Of a stretch of 40,784 nt of DNA, positions 7,906 to 17,590 are shown piece after piece. Both the position numbers and the translations under genes were made by a program. How positions within the stretch are numbered: the stretch's first letter is position 1; each line of letters begins with the position of its first letter. Below the pieces are notes generated by a model. The model did not search any database. It was not told where the DNA came from and saw nothing but the letters and a program-made list of their open reading frames with translations. The stretch is from Bacteroidales bacterium (GTDB lineage: Bacteria; Bacteroidota; Bacteroidia; Bacteroidales; P3): positions 1-40,784 of the forward strand of contig JAFWQP010000001.1 of assembly GCA_017509045.1 (NCBI GenBank), read 5' to 3'.

Positions 7906-9992
7906 AGAGGCTTGTTTTGACATTATTTGCTCTGCTTATGTTGCTACCTTTAGTTGGCAACGCACAGGAGCTGATGCCTTATGCATGGCGCAGCTATTTG
8001 GAACTGCTGTCAGAGGAAGGCGAGGACGAGACGGCGGAGGAGTTAATGGAACTGTATGAGACTTATCGCGACAAGCCTGCCAATGTGAACGATACGGTGA
8101 TGCTGCTGAGCGACTTCCCCTTTGTGAACGACCTACAACGAGAGCGGCTGAAGGCTTATGTGGTGCTATACGGCCCGCTGCTCAGTGCAGAGGAGCTATA
8201 TACCATCAACGGCTTCGACAGCATGACAGTGGAGTTGCTGCGGCCATTAGTGACGTTCGAGCCTATAGAGACATCCCAACGTGTCACCTTGAAGGAGATG
8301 CTGGCACATGGACACAGCAACCTTGTGACGGGCATAGGAGGCACTGTGGAGCAGGCGCGAGGCTATTGCGACAGCATCTACGAGGGCGACAACCTGCGGC
8401 TGATGTGGCGATACTATTTCAAGTATAAAGACCGGGTACAGCTGCAACTGTCGGGCGACAAAGACCCAGGCGAGGCATTCTTTGCCGGGAGTCAACGAAA
8501 GGGGTTTGATTTCTACGGCTACAGCTTGATGATTAACGATGTCGGGCGGTATGTTGAAAATAGTCGTCATCCTTATTTGAAAAGGGTGGTGATAGGGCAA
8601 TATCACGCCCAATTCGGGCAGGGACTGACGCTGTGGTCGGGGTTCGAACCTAGGGCGGCATGGGAGACGAGCATATACCGCAACACGCAGGGCATACGTC
8701 CCAGCGGCGCATTCACGGAGTACGGCTACCTGCGGGGAGCAGCGACCACCATAGCCCTGTCGCAGCATTGGAGCCTGTCGCTGGCATACTCGTATGTGAA
8801 TCGCGACGCAACTCTTCCTCGGAAGGAAAAGGAGGACACGGTGCAGAGCCTTTACAACTCGGGCTACCACCGTACGGAAACTGAGATAAAGAAGCGCAAC
8901 CAACTGGGAGAACATCTTATCGGCGGACATTTGGAATATCGCAACAGCAATCTGAAGATAGGGCTGTCGGGAGCAGCAACATTACTGGAGAAGGTCATCG
9001 TGCCTGCCACTTACGTATATAACGGCAATGCTTTTCGAGGAAACAGCAATATCAACATAGGCTTTGATGCCGCCTACCGTTATCGGCGACTGCTGTTGTT
9101 TGGCGAAGCCGCAATATGTGCCAATCACGCTTTCGATAGTGCGGTGGCAAATGTCAGTCCAGCGGCCGTTATGGGTGGAGAGTTTATCTTTAACAACAAC
9201 CACCGTGCCAGTCTGCTGATGCGATACTACTCCCCTACTTATCACAATCTGCATGCCATTGCCCTAGGGCAGAGCAGCACACCGCAGAACGAGATGGGTA
9301 TCGGCTGCCACTACCAAGGGCGGTTGCCGCTAAGCATAACGGCTACGGGTATCGCCGACTTCTTCTATTTCCCGCACATGAAATACCTAGTCTATGCTCC
9401 CAGCCACGGGCAAGAATACCGTGTGACACTTTCGAGGGCTGTGGAACTCGTCAAGGGGCTGTCGGTGAATGTGCGCTACCGCTACAAGGAGAAAGGCCGG
9501 AATATTACCCCTTCAACGCAGGTGGAAGGGTATTACTTGTTGGAACAGACCTACCGACACCAAGTGCAGGGCGACATAGAATACAACACAGGTGTTTGGC
9601 GGCTGGTGACCCGTATAGGCTATGCCCACTATCACGGCAAAGTGACAACGGCGGACAAAGGGCTGCTGCTGTATCAGGATATACAGTATCACCCACAGCA
9701 TATCCCACTGACAGTTGCGGCACGGGTGGCGTGGTTCGACGTAGATGACTATGAGGCGCGGCTATACACCGTAGAGAGCGACTTCATCTACCAATACAAC
9801 AGCATGGCATATCAAAACGAGGGCTATCGCTGCTACCTTGTGGCACGCTACGACATCAACCGCCACTGGGACATCGGCTTCAAGTACGGCATCACCGCCT
9901 ATACCGACCGCGACACCTTCGGCTCCAGTTACGAACTGATTGATGCCAACCACCGCCAACAATGGCGCGTACAGATGCGGCTCAAGTGGTAA
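7902..9992 (+). CDS. Helix-hairpin-helix outer-membrane beta-barrel-like protein
   Basis: The 696-residue protein starts with a signal peptide (cut near GNAQE, residue 22). Residues about 60-115 form two helix-hairpin-helix-like repeats (LLSDFPFVND, LYTINGFDSMTVELL), like the ComEA-type motif. The rest is rich in alternating aromatic strands (WRYYFKYKDRVQLQLSGD, YGYLRGAATTIAL) and ends RVQMRLKW, typical of an outer-membrane barrel. This HHH-plus-barrel architecture is common in Bacteroidetes and has no established role. The four-base overlap with the secreted EEP enzyme suggests extracellular nucleic acid handling, but that is inference. Confidence 0.78.
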   Translation: MKRLVLTLFALLMLLPLVGNAQELMPYAWRSYLELLSEEGEDETAEELMELYETYRDKPANVNDTVMLLSDFPFVNDLQRERLKAYVVLYGPLLSAEELYTINGFDSMTVELLRPLVTFEPIETSQRVTLKEMLAHGHSNLVTGIGGTVEQARGYCDSIYEGDNLRLMWRYYFKYKDRVQLQLSGDKDPGEAFFAGSQRKGFDFYGYSLMINDVGRYVENSRHPYLKRVVIGQYHAQFGQGLTLWSGFEPRAAWETSIYRNTQGIRPSGAFTEYGYLRGAATTIALSQHWSLSLAYSYVNRDATLPRKEKEDTVQSLYNSGYHRTETEIKKRNQLGEHLIGGHLEYRNSNLKIGLSGAATLLEKVIVPATYVYNGNAFRGNSNINIGFDAAYRYRRLLLFGEAAICANHAFDSAVANVSPAAVMGGEFIFNNNHRASLLMRYYSPTYHNLHAIALGQSSTPQNEMGIGCHYQGRLPLSITATGIADFFYFPHMKYLVYAPSHGQEYRVTLSRAVELVKGLSVNVRYRYKEKGRNITPSTQVEGYYLLEQTYRHQVQGDIEYNTGVWRLVTRIGYAHYHGKVTTADKGLLLYQDIQYHPQHIPLTVAARVAWFDVDDYEARLYTVESDFIYQYNSMAYQNEGYRCYLVARYDINRHWDIGFKYGITAYTDRDTFGSSYELIDANHRQQWRVQMRLKW

Positions 9993-10285
9993 GTTTGCAA
10001 ATCATCAAATCGCTATTGGGCAGTATTACAGATTTTTGATAATAATTTACCCCGTCTCTCAATGTCCCATTGCAGAGGTGTCTGCCTTCGACAGAAACGC
10101 CGCGAGGTACCCTTCTCACCTCTGAGAGCGTCTCAGCCATATCCGCTCCTTTGCCGCTCGTTATCTGCTCCTTTTCCGCTCTACGAGCGGAAAAGGGCAC
10201 CCCAATCGGTAGAATGCAGTAAGTTAATGTAGGATGCCGTAAAATGCGGTAGAATCCGGTAAGATGCGGTAACGATGAGAAAAAC
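9993..10285. other. Gene-free spacer with palindromes and a ~10-bp degenerate tandem repeat
   Basis: No gene is supported. There are two hairpins: CTGAGA/TCTCAG at 10122-10136 with loop GCG, and a strong 12-bp perfect stem at 10170-10196 (arms CCTTTTCCGCTC and GAGCGGAAAAGG, loop TAC). From about 10208 to 10277 a loose 10-base unit of the form GGTARRATGC recurs about seven times. The strong hairpin could end transcription of the upstream operon but lacks a T-run. Confidence 0.6.
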
Positions 10286-10295
10286 TTTGCGTATT

Positions 10296-10329
10296 TTTGC
10301 ATACGAATGAAAAAAAAGTGTATTTTTGC
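10296..10329 (+). promoter_or_regulatory. Promoter of the secreted protein gene at 10342
   Basis: TTTG at 10296-10299, 21 bases, then TATTTTTGC at 10321-10329. A second TATTTTTGC at 10292-10300 overlaps the -33 position. The leader to ATG 10342 would be only about 8 bases. Confidence 0.6.
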
Positions 10330-10341
10330 AAAAAAATTAAA

Positions 10342-11658
10342 ATGAAACACATAATTGTAATCATTTGTCTTATGGCAACCCTGGGTGCTGCAGCCCAAAA
10401 CAGCCTAGTGCTAAAAACACAGGATTTGCCCAATCATAATTCGTTAATAAGAACATGGAATAACGACTATTCCATAGGCTATACAGATGATGATATGGGA
10501 CAGGGGTATTTCTTTGTTGAGAATACTACTAATAGATACTTATATTATGTGAAATTACGCCCCGATGCGCGTGTTTCAGACTTCTGTGTACACAATGACT
10601 ATGTTTATTTTTGTGGAAGTTATGAAGGAAACCCTTATTATGGCATTGTAGGGTGCTTTGACATTAACTCTGTTATGGGGGGCACAGCCTCAATAAACTA
10701 TGGACTTTTTAACACCACAACATATCCCATATACAAGGTGCGCAACTTTATTCGAATGGACATATTTGAATATGGCGGTTATGTTCACATGGCATTAGTT
10801 GGGTACCTGCAAGATGCGTCCAATAATATTGTGGGAACTACGCTATGTGACGTGTATTTTACAGGAGGGGCATGGATCGCGAACTATTATAATGGTCCTG
10901 TGGGTATAGGATCAATGGATTATTTGGATATTGCCGCAAGCAGTGAATATGTGGTAGCCACGTCAAAGGTATCGACATCCAACGACTATATGGTCAGCGT
11001 ATATAGAGTATCTGCAAATTATCTAAATTCACCATTAAGTCCGGGAACAAAATTCCAATTGTTTGGAGATACCCCATTGGATAATATTCTGGTAGAGGAT
11101 GTAGGACCCAATTCTTTCATGTTAGCATACTATTACGATTCTCTGTACCACACAGGTACTGAATTTGGTCTGATATCGGTAGACGGAGCCAACTCCACGA
11201 TAGTCCCTCAATATTACTGTCATGTGCCGCATGGAGTGAGTACACTTCAGACAAGCAAGATGCACAACCTCCATTACGACTATGGTACTCAAAAGCTTTT
11301 ACTCTTGCAGAGTTTATCTTGTAACCAATATGGGGGGTCTGAGAATGTGGTCTTTGAGTATGATGTATCCAACCCCGTAGCAGGATACATCTTGGGATCA
11401 TACATACATGGTATACAGATGAATGATATCGATGAGATGATTAATGGCTATTATCAGACCATTGGAATAGACGTACTGCACGATAGCCTTTTCATTAATC
11501 ACGAGATAAACGCAACGAGCCATGGATGTAGAGAGTTATTTGAGATGCCCCTATATATTTCCACTCACTTCCCGAACCATGTTTTTTCCAGAAGTATTAG
11601 TTTCCCCATTGGTGCCATATATTTCGATTCCAGTTTCGATAGTAAAGGTCGAACTTGA
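10342..11658 (+). CDS. Secreted protein of unknown function, possible beta-propeller
   Basis: The 438-residue protein has a short signal peptide (MKHIIVIICLMATLGAAAQ). The mature part repeats a pattern of short hydrophobic strands ending in aspartate or tyrosine, such as DYVYFCGSYEGNPYYGIVGCFDI, which would suit a beta-propeller, but no family signature is certain. No T9SS sorting domain or lipobox is present. The ATG at 10342 is preferred over an upstream alternative at 10297 because it starts exactly at the signal peptide. It is 30 bases upstream of a T9SS cargo gene and lower in GC than its neighbours, so the two may work as a pair. Confidence 0.75.
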   Translation: MKHIIVIICLMATLGAAAQNSLVLKTQDLPNHNSLIRTWNNDYSIGYTDDDMGQGYFFVENTTNRYLYYVKLRPDARVSDFCVHNDYVYFCGSYEGNPYYGIVGCFDINSVMGGTASINYGLFNTTTYPIYKVRNFIRMDIFEYGGYVHMALVGYLQDASNNIVGTTLCDVYFTGGAWIANYYNGPVGIGSMDYLDIAASSEYVVATSKVSTSNDYMVSVYRVSANYLNSPLSPGTKFQLFGDTPLDNILVEDVGPNSFMLAYYYDSLYHTGTEFGLISVDGANSTIVPQYYCHVPHGVSTLQTSKMHNLHYDYGTQKLLLLQSLSCNQYGGSENVVFEYDVSNPVAGYILGSYIHGIQMNDIDEMINGYYQTIGIDVLHDSLFINHEINATSHGCRELFEMPLYISTHFPNHVFSRSISFPIGAIYFDSSFDSKGRT

Positions 11659-11688
11659 TACATATTGTGAATATTAAAACCTGAAAAA

Positions 11689-13287
11689 ATGAAAAATGTT
11701 TTATATATATTAGTATTGCTGCTTTCGATGGTGGGCAGGATATACGGGCAGGAGCCCAAATTGGGCTATGGGGACACGATAGACGGAGTGAACGGCATGG
11801 ATCCCACCTATTTCACGAACTTTGATTTCGAAAACTGGTTTAATTCAACACCCAGAACCAATGTCGCCGTAGTTTCTAATCCTTCTCCCCATGAAGCTTA
11901 TTTTTCTTCGGATTCGAATCCGACTTCGAATGCATGGTATTCGGACTTAAATAGAGGTGCTGACTCTATTGCCCGTTTCTTTTATACAGACCGTCCAATA
12001 AAGATTGTAGGGATTGCCATATCAGTGGCATATTATAGTCTGGAGGACTATACCTATAATACTTTTAGGTCTGATACGATGAATTGTCAAGCCAGCCTGT
12101 TTCTGTATGATGCGATAGGCGATTCGCTTGCTTTTAAAGAGGAGGTGCCAATGCCGCCAAATCTTTCAATGCCCCACCGCTATATGCGATTACCATCCGA
12201 CCCCGCGGTGGCTCCGCCATGCATGGGAGGCTTTTATGCGGAGGACAGCATCATGCACTTATATGAAACATACTTTCCAAACCCTGTCACAGTGTACGAC
12301 TCTTTCTATGTGGGCTTTTCATGTTGCACTAAACAAGGGGAGGATTTTCGTTGGGATCCGCCTTTTCTGGCCAGAGTGTCTGAGATGTATGAAGGGGATG
12401 ACGACAAACTGTGTCCGAATATATTACCCAATTTTCGATACAGGGTTGTCCGCTCTACCATTATGTCCAACTGGACACAGTTCGTAGAATATTGGAATAT
12501 TCCCCGCCTTTTTATGATTTTCCCTCTAATAGAACTCGACACCGAATGCACGGCAGTGAACAGCGTCGAGGTGTCGGAGACTGACAGCGGAAGAGTCCGA
12601 TTGGTGTGGGAGATGCAGGAAGGGCACACATGGTGGGAGGTGAGTTACGGACCGGCAGGCATAGAGGCTGATTCTGGGACGGTGATTGCGTGCAGCGATA
12701 CGACAGCGGTGCTGGAAGGAATAGCGGACGGCGAACGATACTGGGCGTATGTGCGGGCAATATGCGTAATGTACAATGACACAAACTACAGCGACTGGTC
12801 CGACCCAGTTGAAATATACAATCCTATCAGACATACAGTTGTGGCGGAGGCAAACTATGAGGAGCGCGGACGTGTGGAAGGTGGAGGGGTGTATGTGGAT
12901 GGAGAGACGGCTGTGCTGACGGCGAGGGCGTGGCGGCCTTACGTATTCTATCAATGGGACGACGGGGTGGTGGAGAACCCTCGGCGGGTGGTGGTGACGC
13001 AGGACACGGCGTTCACAGCCCTGTTCACCGACCCTGTAGGGATAGCGACGGCGGACAGCGGGTCGGTGCGGCTGCAGCCAAATCCGGCGAGTGGCAGCGT
13101 GGTGGTGATGTCGTCGTATGGGATAGAGCGCGTGGAAGTGTACGATGCGAGGGGCCGCAGAGTGCATGAGCAGGCTGCGAGCGGCACGACGACGGGCTTC
13201 GACGTGTCGGGATGGGCGAAGGGTGCCTACGCGGTGGTGGTGTATACTCTCGTCGGCATCGCCACGAAACGGCTGGTGGTGGAGTGA
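11689..13287 (+). CDS. T9SS-exported surface protein with FnIII, InlB-like repeat and sorting domain
   Basis: This 532-residue protein has a signal peptide (cut near YGQ, residue 21), a unique N-terminal region of about 270 residues, a fibronectin type III-like domain (about 285-375, ending YWAYVRAIC), a divergent InlB B-type repeat (about 385-440: VDGETAVLTA, FYQWDDG, TAFTALF), and a C-terminal T9SS type A sorting domain (from LQPNPASGSVVV, with VEVYDARGRRV and GAYAVVVYT). The sorting domain implies export by the type IX system and attachment to the cell surface or release. The N-terminal region, which would define the function, matches nothing I know. Confidence 0.85.
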   Translation: MKNVLYILVLLLSMVGRIYGQEPKLGYGDTIDGVNGMDPTYFTNFDFENWFNSTPRTNVAVVSNPSPHEAYFSSDSNPTSNAWYSDLNRGADSIARFFYTDRPIKIVGIAISVAYYSLEDYTYNTFRSDTMNCQASLFLYDAIGDSLAFKEEVPMPPNLSMPHRYMRLPSDPAVAPPCMGGFYAEDSIMHLYETYFPNPVTVYDSFYVGFSCCTKQGEDFRWDPPFLARVSEMYEGDDDKLCPNILPNFRYRVVRSTIMSNWTQFVEYWNIPRLFMIFPLIELDTECTAVNSVEVSETDSGRVRLVWEMQEGHTWWEVSYGPAGIEADSGTVIACSDTTAVLEGIADGERYWAYVRAICVMYNDTNYSDWSDPVEIYNPIRHTVVAEANYEERGRVEGGGVYVDGETAVLTARAWRPYVFYQWDDGVVENPRRVVVTQDTAFTALFTDPVGIATADSGSVRLQPNPASGSVVVMSSYGIERVEVYDARGRRVHEQAASGTTTGFDVSGWAKGAYAVVVYTLVGIATKRLVVE

Positions 13288-13316
13288 GGAAAAAACTATA
13301 CGGTAGGAAATGTCAA

Positions 13317-14084
13317 TTAGTGACTGCTAGACGAGGCTGTCTCTTCGGTGTGGGGCGGGATGACACCCTCTTCTTGCAGTTTCTTATAGGTCTTTTCGGC
13401 GGCTAACTGCTCGGCGGCCTTGATGGAGTATTCGATGGCGTGCTCGGCAGGGGTGCCGTCAATCTTTACGCGCACGTCGTATTGGCGACGGCCTTCTTTG
13501 CCTTGATATGATACATGCTCAACTTCGAAGCTAATCTTCTTACGGTTCTTCTGGCCCCAGTCGATAAGTTTGCTCTTGTAGTTCCACTCGGTGTGTGCCA
13601 TAGCATCGACATCAAGATGGATGCCGATGATTTTATTGACGAGAACTCGGCGTGTGAACTTGTAGCCCTTTTCCAAATAGATGGCTCCTACCAATGCCTC
13701 AAAAGCATCACCGTCGACAGACTTGAAGATGCCTTGTGACTCGCGATTGTATTGGATGAGTTGGGATAGCCCTATCTGTCGTGCCAGCTTATTCAGGTTA
13801 GCACGGCTGACGAGCTTGGAACGCATCTCGGTGAGGTAGCCCTCGCCTTGATAAGGATATTTCTTGTAGAGAAATTCCGCCACAACGGCACTCAGCACAG
13901 CATCCCCAAGGTACTCAAGCCGCTCGTTGTTAACACGCCAGCCCTGTCCCATTTCGACTGATTTGGAACGGTGAATGAAAGCAATCTGGTAAAGCTTGGT
14001 GTTGCGCGGGGTAAAACCCAGCACATTCTTGAAGAAAAGATAAAACTCTTTATTCTCGCCCTTATAACGACCAAACCACAGCAT
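13317..14084 (-). CDS. rnc: Ribonuclease III
   Basis: The 255-residue enzyme cleaves double-stranded RNA in rRNA maturation and decay. The catalytic signature NNERLEYLGDAVLS (residues 52-65) and the second acidic motif DAFEALVGAIYLEKG are intact, and a double-stranded RNA-binding domain fills the C-terminal third (WNYKSKLIDWGQ to AAEQLAAEKTYKKL). I start at MLWFGRYK (14084), four bases after the fabF stop, rather than at an upstream candidate inside fabF. It is the last gene of acpP-fabF-rnc, the usual Bacteroidetes order. Confidence 0.95.
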   Translation of the reverse strand: MLWFGRYKGENKEFYLFFKNVLGFTPRNTKLYQIAFIHRSKSVEMGQGWRVNNERLEYLGDAVLSAVVAEFLYKKYPYQGEGYLTEMRSKLVSRANLNKLARQIGLSQLIQYNRESQGIFKSVDGDAFEALVGAIYLEKGYKFTRRVLVNKIIGIHLDVDAMAHTEWNYKSKLIDWGQKNRKKISFEVEHVSYQGKEGRRQYDVRVKIDGTPAEHAIEYSIKAAEQLAAEKTYKKLQEEGVIPPHTEETASSSSH

Positions 14085-14088
14085 GATG

Positions 14089-15333
14089 TTAGTACTTACG
14101 GAAAGCCAGACAGGCATTGTGTCCGCCGAAACCGAAAGTATTGCACAAGGCGAAGTCTACACGACGGTGGGTGGGCTTGTTGAAAGAAAAGTCGAGAGGT
14201 GGGATGTCAGGGTCGTCGGTAAAATGGTTGATGGTGGGCGGGACGACATCATTCTGCACCGCGAGAATAGTTGCGATTGCCTCCACCGCACCTGCCGCAC
14301 CCAGAAGGTGACCCGTCATCGATTTGGTGGAATTGAGCGTTATTTTACCCGCATGGTCGCCAAAGAGCGACACGACGGCCTTAGGCTCAGAGATGTCACC
14401 AATAGGCGTTGAGGTGCCATGCGCGTTGATGTGGTCGACATCGGTTATTTGCATTCCCGAATCTTCGATGGCCATACGCATAGCATTGAATGCACCAAGA
14501 CCCTCGGGATGAGATGCGGCAATATGATAGGCATCCGCACTCAAGCCCGCGCCAGTAATTTCGGCATAGATTTTGGCTCCACGGGCTTTGGCATGTTCAA
14601 GTTCCTCGAGAATGAGAGCCCCCGCACCTTCGCCCAATACAAAGCCATCACGATCTTTGTCAAAGGGACGTGAAGCGGTTTGAGGGTCGTCGTTGCGCAA
14701 GGAGAGTGCCTGCATGGAGGAGAATCCGCCGATACCAGATTCGATAATGGCGGCCTCGCTACCACCTGCCACAAAGATGTCGGCTTTGCCTAAGCGAAGC
14801 ATCATAAAGGCGTCAGCTATTGACATTGCCGACGAGGCACAGGCAGCAGAGGTGGAATAGTTGGGACCGCGAAAACCGTATTTAATAGAAATTAGACCCG
14901 CACAGATATCAGTGATAGTCTTGGTGACAAAGAAAGGGCTAAAACGGGGAATCATGTTTCCCATAGCAAAAGAGACCAGCTCGTCCTGAAAAGACTTGCT
15001 GCCACCCATGCCTGTGCCGAAGATGACACCCACCCGGTCTTTGTTGAGGCGGTCTATGTCAAGCCCTGCGTCACGGATAGCCTCATCTGCAGCCACCATA
15101 CCATACTGCGAGAAGAGGTCAATCTTGCGGATTTCTTTACGGTCAAAAAAAACCGCGGGGTCAAAATCTTTGACCTCTGCGGCTATTTTACATTTGAAGT
15201 TGGTGGTGTCGAACCTTGTAATCAGGCTAGCACCACTTACTCCTCTCAACAGAGCGTCCCAAAACTGAGAAACATTGTTGCCAATAGGAGTAAGTGTGCC
15301 TAGACCAGTGATTACAACTCGTTTCAGTTCCAT
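14089..15333 (-). CDS. fabF: Beta-ketoacyl-ACP synthase II
   Basis: The 414-residue cytoplasmic enzyme condenses malonyl-ACP with acyl-ACP in fatty acid elongation. The thiolase-fold Cys-His-His triad is present: Cys in STSAACASSAMSI (about 163), His in NAHGTSTPIGD (about 306) and His in MTGHLLGAAGAVEA (about 338). The N-terminal VVITGLGTLTPIG and C-terminal NTFGFGGHNA are standard. It lies 23 bases after acpP and 4 bases before rnc, in one operon with its acyl carrier substrate. Confidence 0.96.
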   Translation of the reverse strand: MELKRVVITGLGTLTPIGNNVSQFWDALLRGVSGASLITRFDTTNFKCKIAAEVKDFDPAVFFDRKEIRKIDLFSQYGMVAADEAIRDAGLDIDRLNKDRVGVIFGTGMGGSKSFQDELVSFAMGNMIPRFSPFFVTKTITDICAGLISIKYGFRGPNYSTSAACASSAMSIADAFMMLRLGKADIFVAGGSEAAIIESGIGGFSSMQALSLRNDDPQTASRPFDKDRDGFVLGEGAGALILEELEHAKARGAKIYAEITGAGLSADAYHIAASHPEGLGAFNAMRMAIEDSGMQITDVDHINAHGTSTPIGDISEPKAVVSLFGDHAGKITLNSTKSMTGHLLGAAGAVEAIATILAVQNDVVPPTINHFTDDPDIPPLDFSFNKPTHRRVDFALCNTFGFGGHNACLAFRKY

Positions 15334-15356
15334 TCAGACGAATGAAAAAGAAAATT

Positions 15357-15593
15357 TTAGTTCTGAGCTTTTTCGATGAATGCGACGGCATCGCCGACGG
15401 TAGCAATCTTTTCAGCATCGGCATCATCAATCTGGACATCGAATTCTTTCTCGAATTCCATAATCAGTTCGACGGTGTCCAAAGAGTCAGCGCCAAGATC
15501 GTTAGTGAAACTGGCTTCCATCGTAACATCTTTTTCATCTACACCGAGCTTATCGACAATGATAGCTTTTACTTTCGTTGCAATTTCAGACAT
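15357..15593 (-). CDS. acpP: Acyl carrier protein
   Basis: The 78-residue acidic protein carries growing acyl chains on a phosphopantetheine arm attached to Ser37 in the motif [12 protein letters not shown]. The four-helix composition and normal length match AcpP. It is the first gene of acpP-fabF-rnc. Confidence 0.96.
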   Translation of the reverse strand: MSEIATKVKAIIVDKLGVDEKDVTMEASFTNDLGADSLDTVELIMEFEKEFDVQIDDADAEKIATVGDAVAFIEKAQN

Positions 15594-15623
15594 GTTTATT
15601 CAATTTTTAAAGTTTAACAGGGT

Positions 15624-15632
15624 GCAAAGAAA
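15624..15632 (-). promoter_or_regulatory. Probable -7 element of the acpP operon
   Basis: On the reverse strand TTTCTTTGC matches TAnnTTTGC with one mismatch, 30 bases before the acpP start, the same distance seen for aspC and rseP. No clear TTTG lies at -33. Confidence 0.4.
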
Positions 15633-15893
15633 CGAAAAAAAACTCATATAACCACTATTTTTAACTAATTTTCTTCACTTAAGAAATAATAACACCCTAA
15701 CAATAATGCACTTATGCAAGATAAAAGTTTATCATTCGAAGTAGTTTTGGCACAAAAAAAAGGGCAATTATGGTAGAAAAAAAGGGCCATCTTTGTTAAT
15801 TTTGGTAATTTCAGCAAAGTACCAAATGTTAAATTTTATGGAAATACAACAATTTGAGAGATTTAGCGTTATTTGGAAAATAACAGAAAAAAC

Positions 15894-16460
15894 ATGATAA
15901 AAATAGCCATTTTAGCCTCGGGCAATGGTACAAATGCCCAACAGATTAGCGAATATTTTGCTGATAGTGAAAAAGTAAAGGTTGAATGCATCATATACAA
16001 CCGAAAGGATGCCTACGTGGCAGAGAGAGCAAAGAAACTTGGCATTCCAGCCGTATATTTTGGCAGAAAGGATTTCTTTGAGAATGGGAACGTGCTGGCA
16101 TATTTGCAGAGTCATGACATCGACTGGGTGATTCTGGCAGGTTTTCTTTGGTTGGTTCCCGAAGAAATATTAGCCGCATTTCCTAACCGCATTATCAACA
16201 TTCACCCAGCACTACTGCCAAAGTATGGTGGTAAAGGGATGTACGGACACCATGTGCATGAGGCAGTTGTTGCCAATCACGAAAAAGAGAGCGGGATAAC
16301 CATTCATATCGTTGATGGCAATTATGACAAAGGCATTATTCTATTTCAAGCCACATGCCAACTAACTGAGAATGATACTCCCGACACATTGGCGGAAAAG
16401 ATTCATTTATTGGAAAAAGAGCATTTTCCTAAAGTCATTGAAAAAACCATACTCGGATGA
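15894..16460 (+). CDS. purN: Phosphoribosylglycinamide formyltransferase
   Basis: The 188-residue enzyme transfers a formyl group from 10-formyl-tetrahydrofolate to GAR in purine synthesis. It begins with ILASGNGTNAQQI, the phosphate-binding loop of GAR transformylases. The catalytic region IINIHPALLPKYGGKGMYG contains the key Asn and His, and the downstream DGNYDKGIILFQ supplies the conserved aspartate. The ATG at 15894 gives the standard N-terminus. It overlaps the next gene by four bases, an unusual partner for purN. Confidence 0.95.
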   Translation: MIKIAILASGNGTNAQQISEYFADSEKVKVECIIYNRKDAYVAERAKKLGIPAVYFGRKDFFENGNVLAYLQSHDIDWVILAGFLWLVPEEILAAFPNRIINIHPALLPKYGGKGMYGHHVHEAVVANHEKESGITIHIVDGNYDKGIILFQATCQLTENDTPDTLAEKIHLLEKEHFPKVIEKTILG

Positions 16461-17590
16461 GAATAGGTGTAAACACACGCTTGCTACTGTCTGGAAAGAT
16501 GGACGGCATAGGATGGTTCACAGCTGAAACGCTGAAGAGAATCGTCGTGGCGCATCCTGAACATGAGTTTTACTTTTTCTTCGACCGCAAGCCAGACCCC
16601 CAGTTCATTTTTTCAAAAAATGTCCACCCTGTGACCCTATGTCCACAGGCACGGCATCCCGTTTTGTGGTACATCTTTTTCCAATATAGCATTCCTAGGG
16701 CTTTGCGGCGATACAAGATAGACCTCTTCCTATCGCCCGACGGGTATATGTCGCTCGATACTAAGGTGCCGACTCTGACAGTAATCCACGACCTTAATTT
16801 CGAACACAGCCCAGACAATCTAAAACCTTCGCATCAGCGATATATGACATATTTTTCGCCCCAATTTGCCCGATACAGCACACGAATTGCCACAGTGTCG
16901 GAATACTCAAAAAGGGACATTGTTGATACCTATCATATCGAAGCCGAAAAGATTGATGTCGTCTATGATGGGGCTCACGAAGGCTACCGACCATTAACAC
17001 CTACAGAACAGCAGCAGACACGCGAACAATATGCAGGAGGCAACCGCTACTTTATATTTATTAGTACAATCATCAAAAGGAAGAATCTGGCGACACTGCT
17101 GACAGCTTTTGACCAGTTTAAACAAAACGACCCTGAGGGTACTAAACTCCTTGTGGTAGGACATAGGGTATGGTGGAAAGACGAACTAGAGAAAGCCTAC
17201 AAACAAATGGTGCATAAAGAAGATGTAGTTTTTGTGGGCAGAGCTGAGCCCGAAGTATTGATAAGACTACTTGGCTCAGCGACAGCACTTGTATATCCTT
17301 CATTATACGAAGGTTTCGGCATTCCTATTCTCGAGGCTTTTGAAGCCGATGTGCCAGTAATCACATCCAACTGTACCTCTATGCCTGAAGTAGCAGGTGA
17401 CGCAGCTATATTGATTGAACCAACCAATGTTGAATCCATGACTGACGCGCTATGGCAAATTGAGAAAGACTCCGCCCTCCGGGAACAACTAATTGCCAAC
17501 GGACGAAAGCAACGAACACAATTCAATTGGAATAACACTGCCGACAAACTATGGCAAAGCATGATGAAAACCCTTAATCGAACTATATGA
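16457..17590 (+). CDS. Glycosyltransferase family 4 (GT-B fold)
   Basis: The 377-residue protein lacks a signal peptide and has the GT4 layout: an N-terminal sugar-acceptor half with a glycine-rich DGIGWFTAETL start and VIHDLNFEHSP, and a C-terminal nucleotide-sugar half with FISTIIKRKNLATLL, VFVGRAEPEVL, and the signature YPSLYEGFGIPILEAFEADV containing the E-x7-E motif. It probably adds a sugar to a surface glycan or lipid; the substrate is not readable. It overlaps purN and the OmpA gene by four bases each. Confidence 0.9.
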   Translation: MRIGVNTRLLLSGKMDGIGWFTAETLKRIVVAHPEHEFYFFFDRKPDPQFIFSKNVHPVTLCPQARHPVLWYIFFQYSIPRALRRYKIDLFLSPDGYMSLDTKVPTLTVIHDLNFEHSPDNLKPSHQRYMTYFSPQFARYSTRIATVSEYSKRDIVDTYHIEAEKIDVVYDGAHEGYRPLTPTEQQQTREQYAGGNRYFIFISTIIKRKNLATLLTAFDQFKQNDPEGTKLLVVGHRVWWKDELEKAYKQMVHKEDVVFVGRAEPEVLIRLLGSATALVYPSLYEGFGIPILEAFEADVPVITSNCTSMPEVAGDAAILIEPTNVESMTDALWQIEKDSALREQLIANGRKQRTQFNWNNTADKLWQSMMKTLNRTI

